A stretch of DNA of 64,000 bases from Abelmoschus esculentus. Taxonomy: Eukaryota > Streptophyta > Magnoliopsida > Malvales > Malvaceae. Location of the stretch: positions 15,898,517-15,962,516 of the forward strand of contig JAUCBN010000005.1 of assembly GCA_035048815.1 (NCBI GenBank), read 5' to 3'. Under the pieces are notes generated by a model. That model had not been told where the DNA came from, ran no database searches, and saw only the letters and a program-made list of their open reading frames with translations. This document shows, piece by piece, positions 31,033-43,336 of this stretch. How positions within the stretch are numbered: the first letter of the stretch is position 1; each line of letters opens with the position of its first letter. The position numbers were made by a program, and so were the translations under genes.

Positions 31033-33200
31033 GTGTGTTCTCTCCCGTTCAGCTTGTAAATTTTGTTGTTCTGTATATTTGATTCTGTTATCCGTATGAT
31101 CATGCATCATTCTGTTATATCATATCTGATTCTGTTATCTATCATGCTTGCCGCCTGTTAGAATATAAGGCATGCATTCTGATTCTGTATCTGTATTTAA
31201 CATGGCATCTGGGATATTATCTGTGTACGGGGAAGTTAGTGATTTTATCACTTCTGTTCAGTGGCTCCACCTTCGGGTCGAGATACCACTTCTGTTGGTG
31301 TGATGGTGTTAGAGTGGTCTGGGGACCAACTCTTCTAAGGTGTTCGGAGATGGATGCATATCATGCATACTCTGTCTGTTTTGCATATTCTGTTCTGTTA
31401 TTTTGTTATCTGTTCTAGAGACACACTAGGCTCCTTAGCTTACACCCTCTCAGGTTCATGTTTCAGATCTCAGACCTAGGCTCGGTACGGTACTTGGAGG
31501 TTCCTGTTCCAGTATCTGATTTATAGTATGTATTCAGTTTCAAATTTCGGATTATTTTTATTTGAATAATATTTCTGTAATTTGAACATTAAGTTTTTAT
31601 GAGTTTTTGCAACATTTATTATTTATGAAATTTATGGGTTGAATCATATTTTGTAAATGATTAATTTTATTATTATTATAATTTATTAATTATTTAAATA
31701 AATTATCCGAATATTATATTAATTTTTGTAAAAATCCTAACGTGTGAAACAAGTTTTATGTTTGTAAACCCTAACTTGTAATCTAAGAAATTAGGTTAAT
31801 TTTAGGGGTTACAGCTTAATCATGAAGTTGTTAGTATGCTATCGGTTGTTCGATACACCCTGCATTATGATAGATTATATAGAGAAGTTGTACAAGTAGT
31901 TATTATCTCTGATATGATATTCTTTTTTTACAGTGAAAAAAAACTCAGAAGTTCCTCGGAGGAAATCTTCTGCGGCACCTCAAACTGCTAGTCTAATGAA
32001 GATGTCGAGATCTGATGCCGAAGTGGTTTCATCGCTGAATCCTACAAGTAATCCACAGAAAGAGAGGAGTCGGAATGTTAATGAACGTAAAGCATTGAGA
32101 ATCCCGGTATCTGAGGTATTGCTTGGTCACTTTTGAATGGTTGAGTTTAATGATGCTTACTGCAATGAGATCTGCATATTGTGTTTCCATTATTATGGAT
32201 AGTATTCACTTGTTGATGGAATTTTGAATCTTGTCATGTGAACTCTGGACAAAGTGTGCAAGCCGAGTGATCGAACTGGAAGCACAACTCAATCAGCTTC
32301 AAGATGATCTAGATAAGGCAAAGGCCCAACTGACCGCATCTAAGTCATGGAAGAGGCGAGCCATGCAAGAGGCTGAGGTGTCCAACAAGCTCGAAGAATC
32401 CGAACAGCAGTTGTTGTAATTTTCCGCCTCTGAGGATGATCGTGTTCAAGAACTCCTCAAAATCTCGCAAGATCGAGACAGGGTGTGGCAATCTAAACTC
32501 GAGGCTGTCCAGAAGCAGCAAAAGATGGACTCTGCTGCCTTGGATTCTGCTTTAAATGAAATTCAAAAGCTTAAACTGCAGCTGGAAAAGGCATATGAAT
32601 CTGAAGCCTTTCAAATTAAAAATGATGAATCTACACATTCTGAGATTCAGAACTTGAGATTTGAACTAACTGCAACACTTGACTTGGTCGAAAACTAAAG
32701 TCTGAGATCACTAATTTCAGAGAATCTGAAGCCCGGGCCATTGAAGTTGTTAACAAAACCGAAATACAACTAGAAGAAACAAATAAAACCATACAAATGC
32801 TACGGTCCGACGACACCAGAGAGACCTAAGCTTACAATAAAATGTCATTGGAGTTAGAGGAGTCAAAACTAGAGTAAAGTCACCGGAGGGACTTGTGAAC
32901 AAGCTCAATAGCAGCAAGAATATTGGAAAGGAGGAGACAGAGAAGCTTAAAACGGACCTTAATTTCGCAAAACTTGAAGTTGATCAATTGAGATCAGCAT
33001 TGGATGCATCTGATATAGGGTATCAAGAAGAATATATTCGGAGTACATTGCAAATTAGAAGCGCTTATGAACAAGTTGAAAGCATACGAACACAATCATG
33101 CTGGAGGGAGTCGCAACTGAAAGCCGAATTAAAGAAAATGAAAGCTGATCTTGAAGATTAGAGAACAAACTTAATGGATAAAGAGACTGAGCTTAAGTGA

Positions 33201-33632
33201 AGTCTTGAATTTGCTGCTATTCCTTGTCTTTCGACGATTATTGAATAATTATTTAAGGAGAACTCTTGATATCTCCGAATAGCAATAACTAAGCTTAAGT
33301 GAAATCAGCAAAAATTCTATTTGTAGAAAAGTATATTATTGACTAAGGTAATTCTTTGTCAAAATACGAGTTATGAAACCAAATCTAGGAAGAAGGAAAA
33401 TTTAAGTCTTACCGGAATAGGGTCAGGTTAACTGTGGTTGATAAGTGGGTAAAAATATAGTGTTTTTCTTACATTTTTACTTATATAATTGTTTAGATTT
33501 ATAGCTATTTAGTTATATAATAACTTATTTATGCATCATTTTATGATTTTTTCGTTCAGAGGACTCGATCATGTATTTTGTTGTTTTCATAAAGAAAATA
33601 CTGTTATTTTATTTATTTTTGTGCACAAGCGA
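33201..33632 (+). other. AT-rich flank with possible LTR start at 33443
   Basis: No gene. TGATAAGTGGGTAAAAATA at about 33442 resembles the start of Athila-type LTRs such as 16753. The sequence resumes after the foldback element. I propose a decayed LTR spanning 33442 to about 35560, interrupted by the foldback. Confidence 0.35.
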
Positions 33633-34458
33633 CTTGTTGAGGGATGAGTCTATTACGTACATCGAACATTGTTAAACACCGTTGAACAATATTAAATTAA
33701 TTAATAAAAATTAAAATTTTTAAGGACTAAACATATAATTTCGAATTATTTGAAATAAAATTTTAAACAAATTATATATTATATTTTAGTTTTTTAGAAT
33801 AATTTTTTTTAAAATTATTTTTAATTTAAAAAATGTTAAATCTAAAATCTAAAACCCTAAACTAAGGCTAAAAAATATTAAATGTTAAATCTTAAAATCC
33901 AAAACACTAAATCATAAATTCTAAACCCTAAAATAATAAAACCATAAATTATAACCTAAACCCTAAAATATAAATTTTTGAAACTCTAAAAATTATAAAC
34001 CTTAAGCTTGAAATCCAAAATTAGTTTAAGATTTAGATATAGGGATTTTGGTTATTTTAGGGTTTAGGAATTTAGGATTTAGATTTAGTGTTTATGATTT
34101 AGTACTTTTTAGTGTTTTTGACTTTAGGGTTTTGAGATTTTATATTTTAGGGTTTAAAGTTTTATGTTTAGTGATTTATGTTTTGAATTTTGGTTTAGGG
34201 TTTAGAGTTATTTTTTATTTTTTAAAATTAATTTAAATTAATATTTTATTTAATTATTTAAAAAATAAAATAATATATATAGAAAATAATTTAATAAATA
34301 ATTTATTTTAAATAATTTATAATTACTTATTGAGTCCTTCAATTTTTTAATCTTTATTAATTAATTTACTAATGTTCGGCGATATTTATCATTAACGGTA
34401 TTCCGCGGTATTTATGATTAACGGTGTTCGACGCCCTCGTAGGATTTTCCCTTGTTGA
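33633..34458. mobile_element. Foldback element with 8-bp duplications and telomere-like arms
   Basis: CTTGTTGA at 33633-33640 and 34451-34458 brackets an 810-base palindromic element. The left arm (33641 on) and the reverse complement of the right arm share GGGA..AT.CTA....TCGAACA ends and long tracts such as TAAATTAATTAATAAA and AAGGACT. The arms then consist of AAACCCTAAA-like words (left, 33835-33970) and their complement TTTAGGGTTTA (right, 34050-34205). There is no coding frame. An 8-bp duplication suits hAT-like mobilisation; the terminal bases also resemble Mutator-like MITEs. Confidence 0.75.
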
Positions 34459-35922
34459 AATACTTGCTGAACCCTGCCACAGCTAGTCGATATTATTTTC
34501 TCATTTTTCCAGCATCAATCTGAAATGCAAGGATAATTTCCCAAAATTCAATTTAATTTGTAACTGGATGGAGATCAATTCCCCGTACATTTCAATTGCA
34601 TTCAAACGCTTTTTCTTCCTCTATTTAAAGAGAATTACAACAACACAGAGGGAAAATCAAATTGAAGAGGGAAATCGCACAAGGGATTCAAGTACAAAGG
34701 GGTTCTTCTCTATTTTATTTTCTATTTTATAATCCCACCATATCTGAGTTTTTCTTTTTATTTCTTTTTTATCTAACCGTGAACTAAATATATTTGACAA
34801 TTTTGATTTTTTGATGTCAAGAGATGAATTGTTTTTGTTCTTGTTTCTTAGTTTCAATATATATCTTTTTGTTTATTTATTTTTGGTATTTATTTTTGTT
34901 TTAAGATTACTTGAGAAAATAGAGTTGATGCATCCATTTATCTAGGCTTGAGATAGATAGATCCACGAAACGAATTAGATATGATTTTTATTTAAACAAT
35001 CATTGGTGGAACTAATCTTCCTTAGGATAATAAAAAGATTTTAGTAGCTAAAAGAATGAAGATCGATATTTTCCACCCAAGGTTAACACAAAGATATATC
35101 ACCTAGGCATGCATGAACATCAGTTATTTGAATAGAAATAATTCGAAAGCATCGAAGAATATTCTGCTAAACATTGAAGAAGCAACTATTTTTAGCCTAG
35201 TTGCCATGACAATTACTAAATATATTGGTATTGACTTACCAACTAAAATTATCCATTTACAATTATCGGCGATAATTATCTATTATTACATAACAATTAA
35301 AATTATTCATATGCATTTGTCGACTATAATTATCTATACCATATTTACCATAGCAACTTCGAACTAAGGCAATTTATTCAACAATCAAACCAATACTCTC
35401 GATAACTTAGGCTACTTTTTCTCATTTTGATTACATATTTTCTTTTTACTTTTTTTACTTAGTTTAATTTATTAATCACATTTAGAAAATCAATTTAGTC
35501 GAAATTAAATTTTACTGATCAAAATTTTGTATTAAAGTTATCCTAATATTATAATCGCCCAATCCTTGTTCTCATTTTATTGTAATGAAGCTTAATTGAG
35601 ACCAACAAAATTTGTTGGACCTTTGTGAAAGGGATGAAACTTATTTTAATGATTAAATTATAAAAATTGAAAGTTAAAGGTAAAAAATGCAAACTTTGAA
35701 AAGTTGACAAACGATCTCATAACTTTCCCATTTTTAAAATATGAGTCACTCCTTGTTCAGCTATTTCACGTGTAGTGGGGAGGATTTGTCATTGATAATG
35801 AAAACTTTTCAAGGTATTAACAAAAGAAATATAAAAATTAAATTTTGTAAAATATTTTAAACTCTCCTTATAGGCAAGGAAAGCATTTTATTAGAGGGAA
35901 AAATCGGTTGCATGGACTTGCT
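34459..35922. other. AT-rich repeat debris, possible Athila-like LTR remainder
   Basis: No gene. The text around 34920-35110 (ATCTAGGCTTGAGATAGATA, CACCTAGGCATGCATGAAC) has the flavour of Athila LTR leaders. 35640-35920 is featureless. Confidence 0.3.
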
Positions 35923-36181
35923 TGTAGAGTAACAGAGAAAGATACAAATTAAGCAGCTTACATTACAAAATAAAAAGATACAAATTAAGCAGCTTACATT
36001 AAATTGAACCAAGTCATGGTTTTTAAATAGTCTTACATTACAAAATAGAAAGATACAAATTAAGCAGCTTAATTCTAACATATTTCCACTAACAAAAGGT
36101 TTATTCAAAAATAGATAGAATCCCGTAAAACTAAAGATATTATTTACGATAAAATTACTAATTATTGATTAAATCCTAACA
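35923..36181 (-). repeat. Copia 3' LTR with internal triplication
   Basis: 259 bp. A phrase AGATACAAATTAAGCAGCTT occurs three times (about 35940, 35977, 36051) where the 5' LTR has one diverged copy. On the minus strand a purine tract AAAGGGATAAAT precedes its TGTTAGGATTTAATC start. Confidence 0.8.
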
Positions 36182-36189
36182 ATTTATCC

Positions 36190-37517
36190 CTTTATCTGAA
36201 CACTAAAAACATTTAGTATATGCAACTTTCAGCACAAACTCCTAGTAAGGCTCGAAACTTTAAAAAAATCTTCAACTTGAGAGGCTTTATCATCACATCA
36301 GCTAGCTATTGAATAGTGCTGTAATAAATTAGTTTCACAATAATAGTTTGAGTGAGCTCTCGAAGAAAATGAAAGCACATATCAATGTGCTTGCTACGAC
36401 CGTGCATTACTGGATTTTTTTGATATTTTTATAGCAGAATTGCTGTCACAGCGAATGACAATGGCTCCATCTTATTTTTCATTAAACTTTCTTAAATCCC
36501 TTTTTAGCCATATAGCTTGACATGCGCATGAAGCCGCAACAATAAATTCAATTTTTATAGTTGATAAACTTATCACATGTTAATTTTTAGAGGATCAAGA
36601 TACAACTCAAGAACATAAGAAAAAAAACATATCTTGTTGTGCTTCTTTGATCTTCTAAATCAGCATCATAATCACTATTTGTGTAGGCAATGAGTTCAGC
36701 ATCTTCTTCCTTCTCGTAAAAGATTTCAAGCTCAAAAGTTCTCTTGAAGTACCTAAGAACTCTTTTTGCTAACTGCAAATACAACTCTATTGGATTTTTC
36801 ACGTACTTGTTGAGAAGACTTACTGCAAACGCCATATCCGGACGAGTTAATGTAATATACATCAGACATCCCGCGACCTGTTTAAAATAAGTCTTGTCAA
36901 CTTTAGTTCCTTTTTCGTCTTTTGTCGGCTTGAAACCAGGAATAATAGAATTTTGAACTGAATTTCTTTGATTCATTTTGAACTGAATTGCTTCAAAACT
37001 TTCATGGAATACTTCTTTTGGCTAACAAAAGTCTCATCTGATCTTTTCATGACTTCATGTCCTAGAAAGTATCTTTTCTTATCAAGATCACACATGTTAA
37101 ATTTTTTCTCCAAGGATTTCTTGAATTCTTTAAACATCAATTCATCATTTTTAGTAAAAAAAGATCATCAACTTAAAGATTTACAATTATTATGCTGCCA
37201 ACGTTGTTCGTTTTGATAAAGAGAGTGTGCTCATAATCACACTTTACAAACCCTTCTTTTATGAAGTAAGCTTCTATGTAACTGTACCAAGCACGAAAAG
37301 CTTGTTTAAGCCTGTAAAGTATTTTCTTTAGTTTGTACACCATCTATTCTTTTTCTTTTTATATATAACTGTGAAGTTGCTCCACAAACAAATTCTATTA
37401 TTAAATCATCTATTATTTTATTGTCAAATTTTGGTGTTTCTTGAAATTTCTCTCATTCACTAATACCATCTTCATCTCCCCATTCTAGATCACAATCTAT
37501 ATCCTCTTCGTATTTGG
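36190..37517 (-). pseudogene. Copia RT C-terminus and RNase H
   Basis: From 37510 the minus strand first gives the integrase-RT spacer (DIDCDLEWGDEDGISE), then jumps to LKKILYRLKQAFRAWYSYIE (about 37330). The first ~100 residues of the RT are therefore missing. VDDL follows a stop where Tyr is expected. Next come GCLMYITLTRPDMAFAVSLL (about 36860), AYTNSDYDADLEDQRSTTRY (about 36670) and RNase H blocks IKIEFIVAASCACQAIWLKR, VIRCDSNSAIKISKNPVMHG and ADVMIKPL to about 36200. It is broken by the deletion, several stops and substitutions. Confidence 0.83.
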
Positions 37518-38306
37518 CATCTTGTAACACCTTTAAAATAAAATAAAAAGGATGGGGAAAAGCTAGCAAGCTCTTGTGAACTAAATCCCCCATACAACTC
37601 TTATTCTGAATCTGTTTTAGTAAAATAATAATAATAATAATAATAATATATTCAAAATATTAATCTCTTACCATGTTAGAAACCATATTCTTTTTGATCT
37701 AGAAACTTCACCATATTCGAAACTCTTCATCTTCCTCACCTAACCGTTTTGATCATCGACCAATCTCTCTCCGTCGCGCCGTGGCTTGTACCGGTACCAC
37801 CAGCGTGCTCGACGCTGATTCCTGAGCCGAACCTTTCTCCCAACGCGTTGAACCGCCACTGCCTTCACCGTGAATCGAAGCTTGAAGCTTCGTCGAACCT
37901 AGGTTTTAAACCCTTGGTAAACCCATCTGATTTGGCCTCCGACCGACGTCGTTCTAGCGCGTCACCGGCCTCCTCATGCTCACTATGGAGAGACGAGCAA
38001 AACCCTTCAAGAAATGTGATCGTTCATCACCTGCAAGCCCTTCATCGGACTTGTTCGAGTTTATTAAGTTTGGTAAGCTTTTGAACTATTTTTCGTGGTT
38101 TAACGTTTTGTTATGGGTGTTTTGGTTGTTCTGGTGAGAAATCTGGCTTGTAGGAATGTTTCTGACCAAATTTGGGCCGCACGTGGCCTTCACGCGCCGT
38201 AGGGAACGACTTCCGGCTATCATGGATGGTGACCGGTCTAACCCGAGTCAAACCTGATATAAAATATACAGCAGGATAGATGGTGGTGGTGGTATGATGT
38301 TGGATA

Positions 38307-39971
38307 GATTTGTCCTTGGCACCCTCCTAATCGCAATTGAATAGGCAAACACCTGCAAACTAAACGAATCTCTTTGGTGAATTGATGATATGTCGTTGTC
38401 CTAGGCACCCTCCTATCCGTAATTAGATAGGCAAACACCATAATCGGCTCTAACTCACCCTCCTAAACGCGATTGCTTAGGCAAGTGAGAGTATAAAGAT
38501 AATCTCCGTCATAAAAACTTGTAGTACTTATGTTGAAGAAGACTTCTGATAAGAAAAATAGTAAGGTGACAACCTTGCAAATAAAATGGCCCGAGGCCAA
38601 GAGTTTTTATAACTCAGGAATTCATATTCTTCATGTCTTTTTACAAGAGAAGAGTCTACCCCTTTTATAGTCTAAAGGAGACCTTAGAATTGCCTAATAG
38701 ATAGCTGATCAATCCCTAAATATCAGCATATGAATAGCTTAATAGAATAAATCCCCTAAAATCAGCTTATGGATAGCTAATTAAAAGGAATCTTAGGGAA
38801 TAAAATAAAATATTAATAACAATGGTCAAAGCTTTATAATCCATCTTTGAATTAATTTATTTTAATGTCTAATTCATCCAAAAATTTTATATAGTAGCTT
38901 TTGGGCTGAATTTTACAAAATCCTATAATAATCCCGTATCCAGTTTTCTGCACGCGCAATCTTCAGTTAAACAAATATATCTTGAGCTCCCGATATCCAA
39001 TTGATGCGTTTCAAGATGCGTTGAAAAGGTAACTGAATGACGGTCAATTTGTAAGAAGACAACTCTGCCTAGAAATGCACGAAACTCATCCAAACAACAA
39101 CGCAAGTTTGCTGACTTTCCAGACTTTACCAACAAATTCAGATTTGTCCTTGGCACCCTCCTAATCGCAATTGAATAGGCAAACACGTGCAAACTAAACG
39201 AATCTTTCTGGTGAATTGATGATATGTCATTGTCCTAGGCACCCTCCTATCCATAATTAGATAGGCAAACACCATAATCGGCTCTAACTCACCCTCCTAA
39301 ACGCGATTGCTTAGGTAAGCGAGAGTGTAAAGATAATCTCCGTCATAAAAACTTGTAGTACTTATGTTGAAGAAGACTTCTGATAAGAAAAATAGCAAGG
39401 CGACAACCTTGCAAATAAAATGGCCCGAGGCCAAGAGTTTTTATAACTCAGGAATTCATATTCTTCATGTCTTTTTACAAAAGAAGAGTTTTATATTCTA
39501 AAGGAGACCTTAGAATTGCCTAATAGATAGTTGATCAATCCCTAAATATCAGCATATGGATAGCTTAATAGAATAAATCCCCTAAAATCAGCTTATGGAT
39601 AGCTAATTAAAAGGAATCTTAGGGAATAAAATAAAATATTAATAACAATGGTCAAAGCTTTACAATCCATCTTTGAATTAATTTATTTTAATATCTAATT
39701 CATCCAAAAACTTTATATAGTAGCTTTTGGGCTGAATTTTACAAAATCCTATAATAATCCCGTATCCAGTTTTCTGCACGAGCAATCTTTAGTTAAACAA
39801 ACATATCTTGAGCTCCCGATATCCAATTAATGCATTTCAAGATGCGTTGAAAAGGTAACTGAATGACGGTCAATTTGTAAGAAGACAAGTCTGCCCAGAA
39901 ATGCACGAAACTCATCCAAAAGGACAATACAAGTTTGCTGACTTTCCAGACTTTACTAACAAATTCAGATT
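38307..39971. mobile_element. Tandem pair of LTR-like units separated by the same 4 bases
   Basis: Two near-identical units, 38311-39140 (830 bp) and 39145-39967 (823 bp), each begin TGTCCTTGGCACCC and end AACAAATTCA. GATT occurs before, between and after them (38307-38310, 39141-39144, 39968-39971). A good TATA box on the minus strand (CTATAAAAGG, 38661-38670) exists only in the first unit, suggesting minus orientation. There is no internal region. Each unit also holds three related CACCCTCCTA...TAGGCAA phrases. Confidence 0.75.
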
Positions 39972-41415
39972 TATGCTCAAGGTGCATTATTTTAGCCCTC
40001 TCATACATGTATCAAAACCGGTCAGAATTGATCTTAAACCGGACTGAACCGGTCAACCCGTTGACCCGACCCGTTGACCAACCCATTAACCAGTGATGTC
40101 AGCATTGACTTTGCTGACGTTAGCGTTGACTTTGACCAAAAAGTCAAAATTTTCAAAACCCCTATTTTATGTTTTTTAACATTCTGAGTCCATCTTTGAA
40201 GTCCGTTTTTCAAAATTCGTACCCGAAAGCCTCCAAATGGGACTTTAAAGTTTTGAGTTAAACTTTTCTTCTAAGTTAAGTTAAGTCAAGTGTTGAAATT
40301 AAGGTCTAATACCGATACTCGTTTATTTATAAGATCTCATAATCCTACCGATCGTGTACCGGCTCAACCCAGCTCCTCCCATTTTGACTAATCCCGAGAT
40401 CCGATCGTAACTCGTATGTAATTAAACCTAGTGAATAAACAATCCATTATTTAAGCTCTGATATTAATATAAACTTATCTTGTATCTATAGGGTCCAGTA
40501 CTGCTGCAAAGCGAGGCTCGAACGCCCAGTAGACCACCTGTTTGATTCTGCCCTTTTGAGGTGTGTTCCTTGTGTGTAATATAACTGTACACTACTATTT
40601 TCCTGTTTTAAACGAACCTAGCATGTGCACATGACTGTTTTCCTGAAGTTTACATAGATATTATGTTTTGAACCTTAAGCATGATTATATTGTGTTTTAA
40701 CTATATGCCTGATATATCCTGTATGATATTTCCTGATTTGGTATATAAATGATGACTGATTATTTCCTAATATTGTTGTCGTTATTCCTGCTATTACTGC
40801 ATGCTTGTTACTTTAGTATTGGGATATTATGTAGTGTTTGAGGTTCAGCCTTGATCCAACTGGTAATTCCGCATGTTTATGGTTCCTAGCTTTGGTTAGG
40901 TTAATCTCGCTTGTTATCGGTTCTCGTGCTATAGTCGGGGTAATTTCACCTGTTCCCTAAGGAAATTCCTTAGGCTAGTACCTTCGCCCTCTCGGGCTTA
41001 GGTTAATGCATTTATCAGATACTGATATGGGAACTGTATCCAAGAGTTTGGTTGGAAGGTAGCATATCATGCATACACATGATCTGTTTTCCTGATATTA
41101 TTGTTTATTCGATTTTACCTATGATTTGTATGCACTGTTGGAACACACTGGCTCCATAGCTCATACCTGTTTTCTCTCCCCTTTCAGATATCTGTAGATA
41201 GGCATCCGGATTTGGCACTTAGAGGATCTACACATTTTCTGGTTATATTTTGATGTAATATTTTAAGTCTTCTAGTTGACATTTAGGGTAACATGTGCCT
41301 ATATCTTGTTACTGATGGTTTAAATGTACTATAATTTATCATCGAATTTGTGAAGTATTTTGTGAAAAATGTTTTCAACATATTCTATTTTGACATTGAC
41401 GGTTTTATATTGTAT
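39972..41415 (+). repeat. Continuation of the outer solo LTR
   Basis: No gene. It contains ACCGGTC and GTTGACC words (40018-40090) and a short TGACGTT/TTGAC cluster (40093-40135). The exon-like pair is in a decayed state: donor C|GTATGT at 40413 and block B from 40492 to TAG at 40530-40532. An ACACACTGGCTCCATAGCTC segment lies near 41144. Confidence 0.65.
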
Positions 41416-43336
41416 TGTAACCCTTTATTTTTTACTTAAGGTGTATAGTAGGTTAAAATTGACATTTAAAAACTTAATCGACAAGTGGAAAAGTAATTTC
41501 AAAAACCAAATTTATGACACAAACGGTAAAAATTCTATTTAAAAATAAATACTTTGTATAAAATTATTAAAATTGAATAGTCGATACAATGCTTGGAATT
41601 TAAAAATATCTCAATCCCTAATGATCCCAAAACAACTGAAATAAAATCTCTGGTAACTAAACGTACTGAGAATAATAAGAAAATAATTTTCCGGTTGAGA
41701 GCTCCGAGTACCAACTCCTAGGGTTGAGTATCTGAAAAGTTAGATTAAAAGGGTGAGCTATAAAGCCCAGTGTGTCTCTAAAGTGCAATCACATATCACA
41801 TTAGCATTTAGTTCACTGTCAAAGATATATAACATTTAAATGTTCGCAGTAAATGACTCAATGAGTGATGAATGCAATGTCACAGAGAATGTTGATCTAT
41901 ACTCCGAACGCCAAACATAGTGGTGGCAAAGCCAACCGATCACAATGTGGTAAAACCACCTTCCTCCTTACAATCCACCCCATGCACATGTAATGCAATC
42001 AATGCTAATGATCTTAATGTCTCAACACGTATACTCGTATAAAATACGACACACAAAACTCAGATAGTCTTATCACAGTATCACAAAAAATCTCAAGGTC
42101 ACAGTATCATATTAAACAATTAATCACAGAACACAAATTTAGCACGGAAAGAGAACACACCTCTTCAAGCGTAAGTACTACTGCTGACACGAACGTTCTC
42201 CACGGTCTGAGTTAGGTCCTACTCTAGCTGAGTCAGAGCCTACAACAAAATTCTAATAAATAATCTAATTCTAACATAGTACTATGCCACCTAGAAGAAC
42301 TAAAAAGATTAACACATACGTGTATCACAAGCAGTGCTTGCAGAAATCGATCGAACTCGAGGTGGAGGCGGTGGAGGCAAAACATCTTCTTCAAAGTTGA
42401 CGTCGTTTGAAAAGTCCAACAAAACTCCCATTAAAACCTTACTCAAGTTCACTTACGTAAATCATAACTTAAAACGATCAAAACTGGTTTTTGGGTTTAA
42501 ATTTAACTAACGTAGGTACGGAAGGGTGCATCCACAAGACCACACTGGACCACCCCCACAATCTCCCACGCCACCTATGCTTTGCTTTGGAAATCAAGTA
42601 AATTCCCCTCTGACAACACCTGAAATCACGTGGGTGGTTACCCAGAAACAAATTGTTTCTAAATTTCACATCCTTTGGTTCACCAAACAAAACCACAAGA
42701 CTAAACACTTATTGTTCCTTCCCCATATACACACGCGGTAATAATAATAAAAAAAAACATATCCCAAATTCAATTTCAGTCTATAATAACCTCACTTTCC
42801 CTATTTATTTTTATCGACTATTAAGTGCTTCCCCACCCATCTTCTTCAACCTCTCACCGAAATAGACCCCCAAACCAAAATACCCATTGTTTCCCTTTTC
42901 TTAAAAACGCTATATTGCAGCCTCAACCTACTTTCCCAACAACCGTAACTTAACTCGGAGAAGACAATCACAAAACACGAAGAAGCAACGATCGATTCTC
43001 GATCTTGACGTCACCAACCATAAGAGATGATAATCGAAAAAAAAGATGGGGAGAGAAAAAAAATATAGACACGGAACAGATGAGGGAGAAGGAAAAAGCC
43101 AAAAACACTGATATAACCAATTAAGAATTATATCCCTATTAGGGTTTAGAAAAGTAAAATTATTGTTTTCCTAAAATACCCCTATCTAATAAGGAATAAA
43201 ATTCTTAAATTAAACAATTAGGTTTTCAACTATTGGTGATTTAATTATTATAAACTAGGGTTTTAGAATCGGAGAAAAATCGCAAATAGTAACACAAATT
43301 AGGGATTTCTCTAATTAAGGAGTTTCGATTGTTACA
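41416..43336 (-). mobile_element. Solo LTR, reverse orientation, TSD TGTAT
   Basis: On the minus strand it runs from TGTAACAATCGAAACTCC (43336) to AAATAAAGGGTTACA (41416), 1921 bp. Perfect TGTAT repeats flank it (41411-41415 and 43337-43341). It sits in the outer solo LTR. On the minus strand it has the exon-like pair: block A ends at 42320 with C|GTATGT and reads EEDVLPPPPPPRVRSIS. Block B starts at 42239 and is open for 62 nt to TAG. It also shares the GACACACTGGGCTTTATAGC segment (about 41775). Confidence 0.9.

Larger units (their letters stand above)
29581..31813 (+). mobile_element. Solo LTR 1 in ICR intron 1, TSD GCTTA
   Basis: 2233 bp from TGTAATAACCCAAATTT to AATTTTAGGGGTTACA. It is flanked by perfect GCTTA repeats (29576-29580 and 31814-31818), and no internal region remains. 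It lies 89 bases after the ICR exon 1 donor. Inside are an array of GGAAA/TTTCC words (30255-30345), ACCCG words (30410-30475), TGACGTCA and TTGAC words (30480-30630), and two exon-like blocks at 30793-30873 and 30957-31032. Confidence 0.92.
29472..33200 (+). pseudogene. ICR/RIP family pseudogene (interactor of constitutive active ROPs)
   Basis: ICR proteins are coiled-coil effectors that bind active ROP GTPases at the plasma membrane. Exon 1 (29472-29491) reads MQTTKT, close to the family start MQTPKA, with a GTAGGA donor. Exon 2 (31934-32115, after TTTTTTTACAG) reads SEVPRRKSSAAP. Exon 3 (about 32252-33200) reads SRVIELEAQLNQLQDDLDKA, SEDDRVQELLKISQDRD, KMDSAALDSALNEIQKLKLQ and STLQIRSAYEQVE. 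Lesions: a +1 shift at the start of exon 2, a lost exon 3 acceptor, stop 32417-32419, a deletion near 32693, stops 32827, 32875, 33159 and 33197, and a missing C-terminal third including the QWRKAA motif. Intron structure shows it is not a processed copy. Confidence 0.88.

Noticed and set aside
33835..34205. AAACCCTAAA/TTTAGGGTTT words as a true telomeric insertion
   Set aside because: The words are irregular and arranged as an inverted repeat inside a transposon-like foldback with target duplications.
34048..34236. 62-codon Phe/Val/Leu-rich frame that looks membrane-spanning
   Set aside because: Translation of TTTAGGGTTTA-like words in the foldback arm.
37749..38084. 111-codon plus frame
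   Set aside because: It lies in the GC-richer part of the outer solo LTR, has no motif and no counterpart in the other LTRs.
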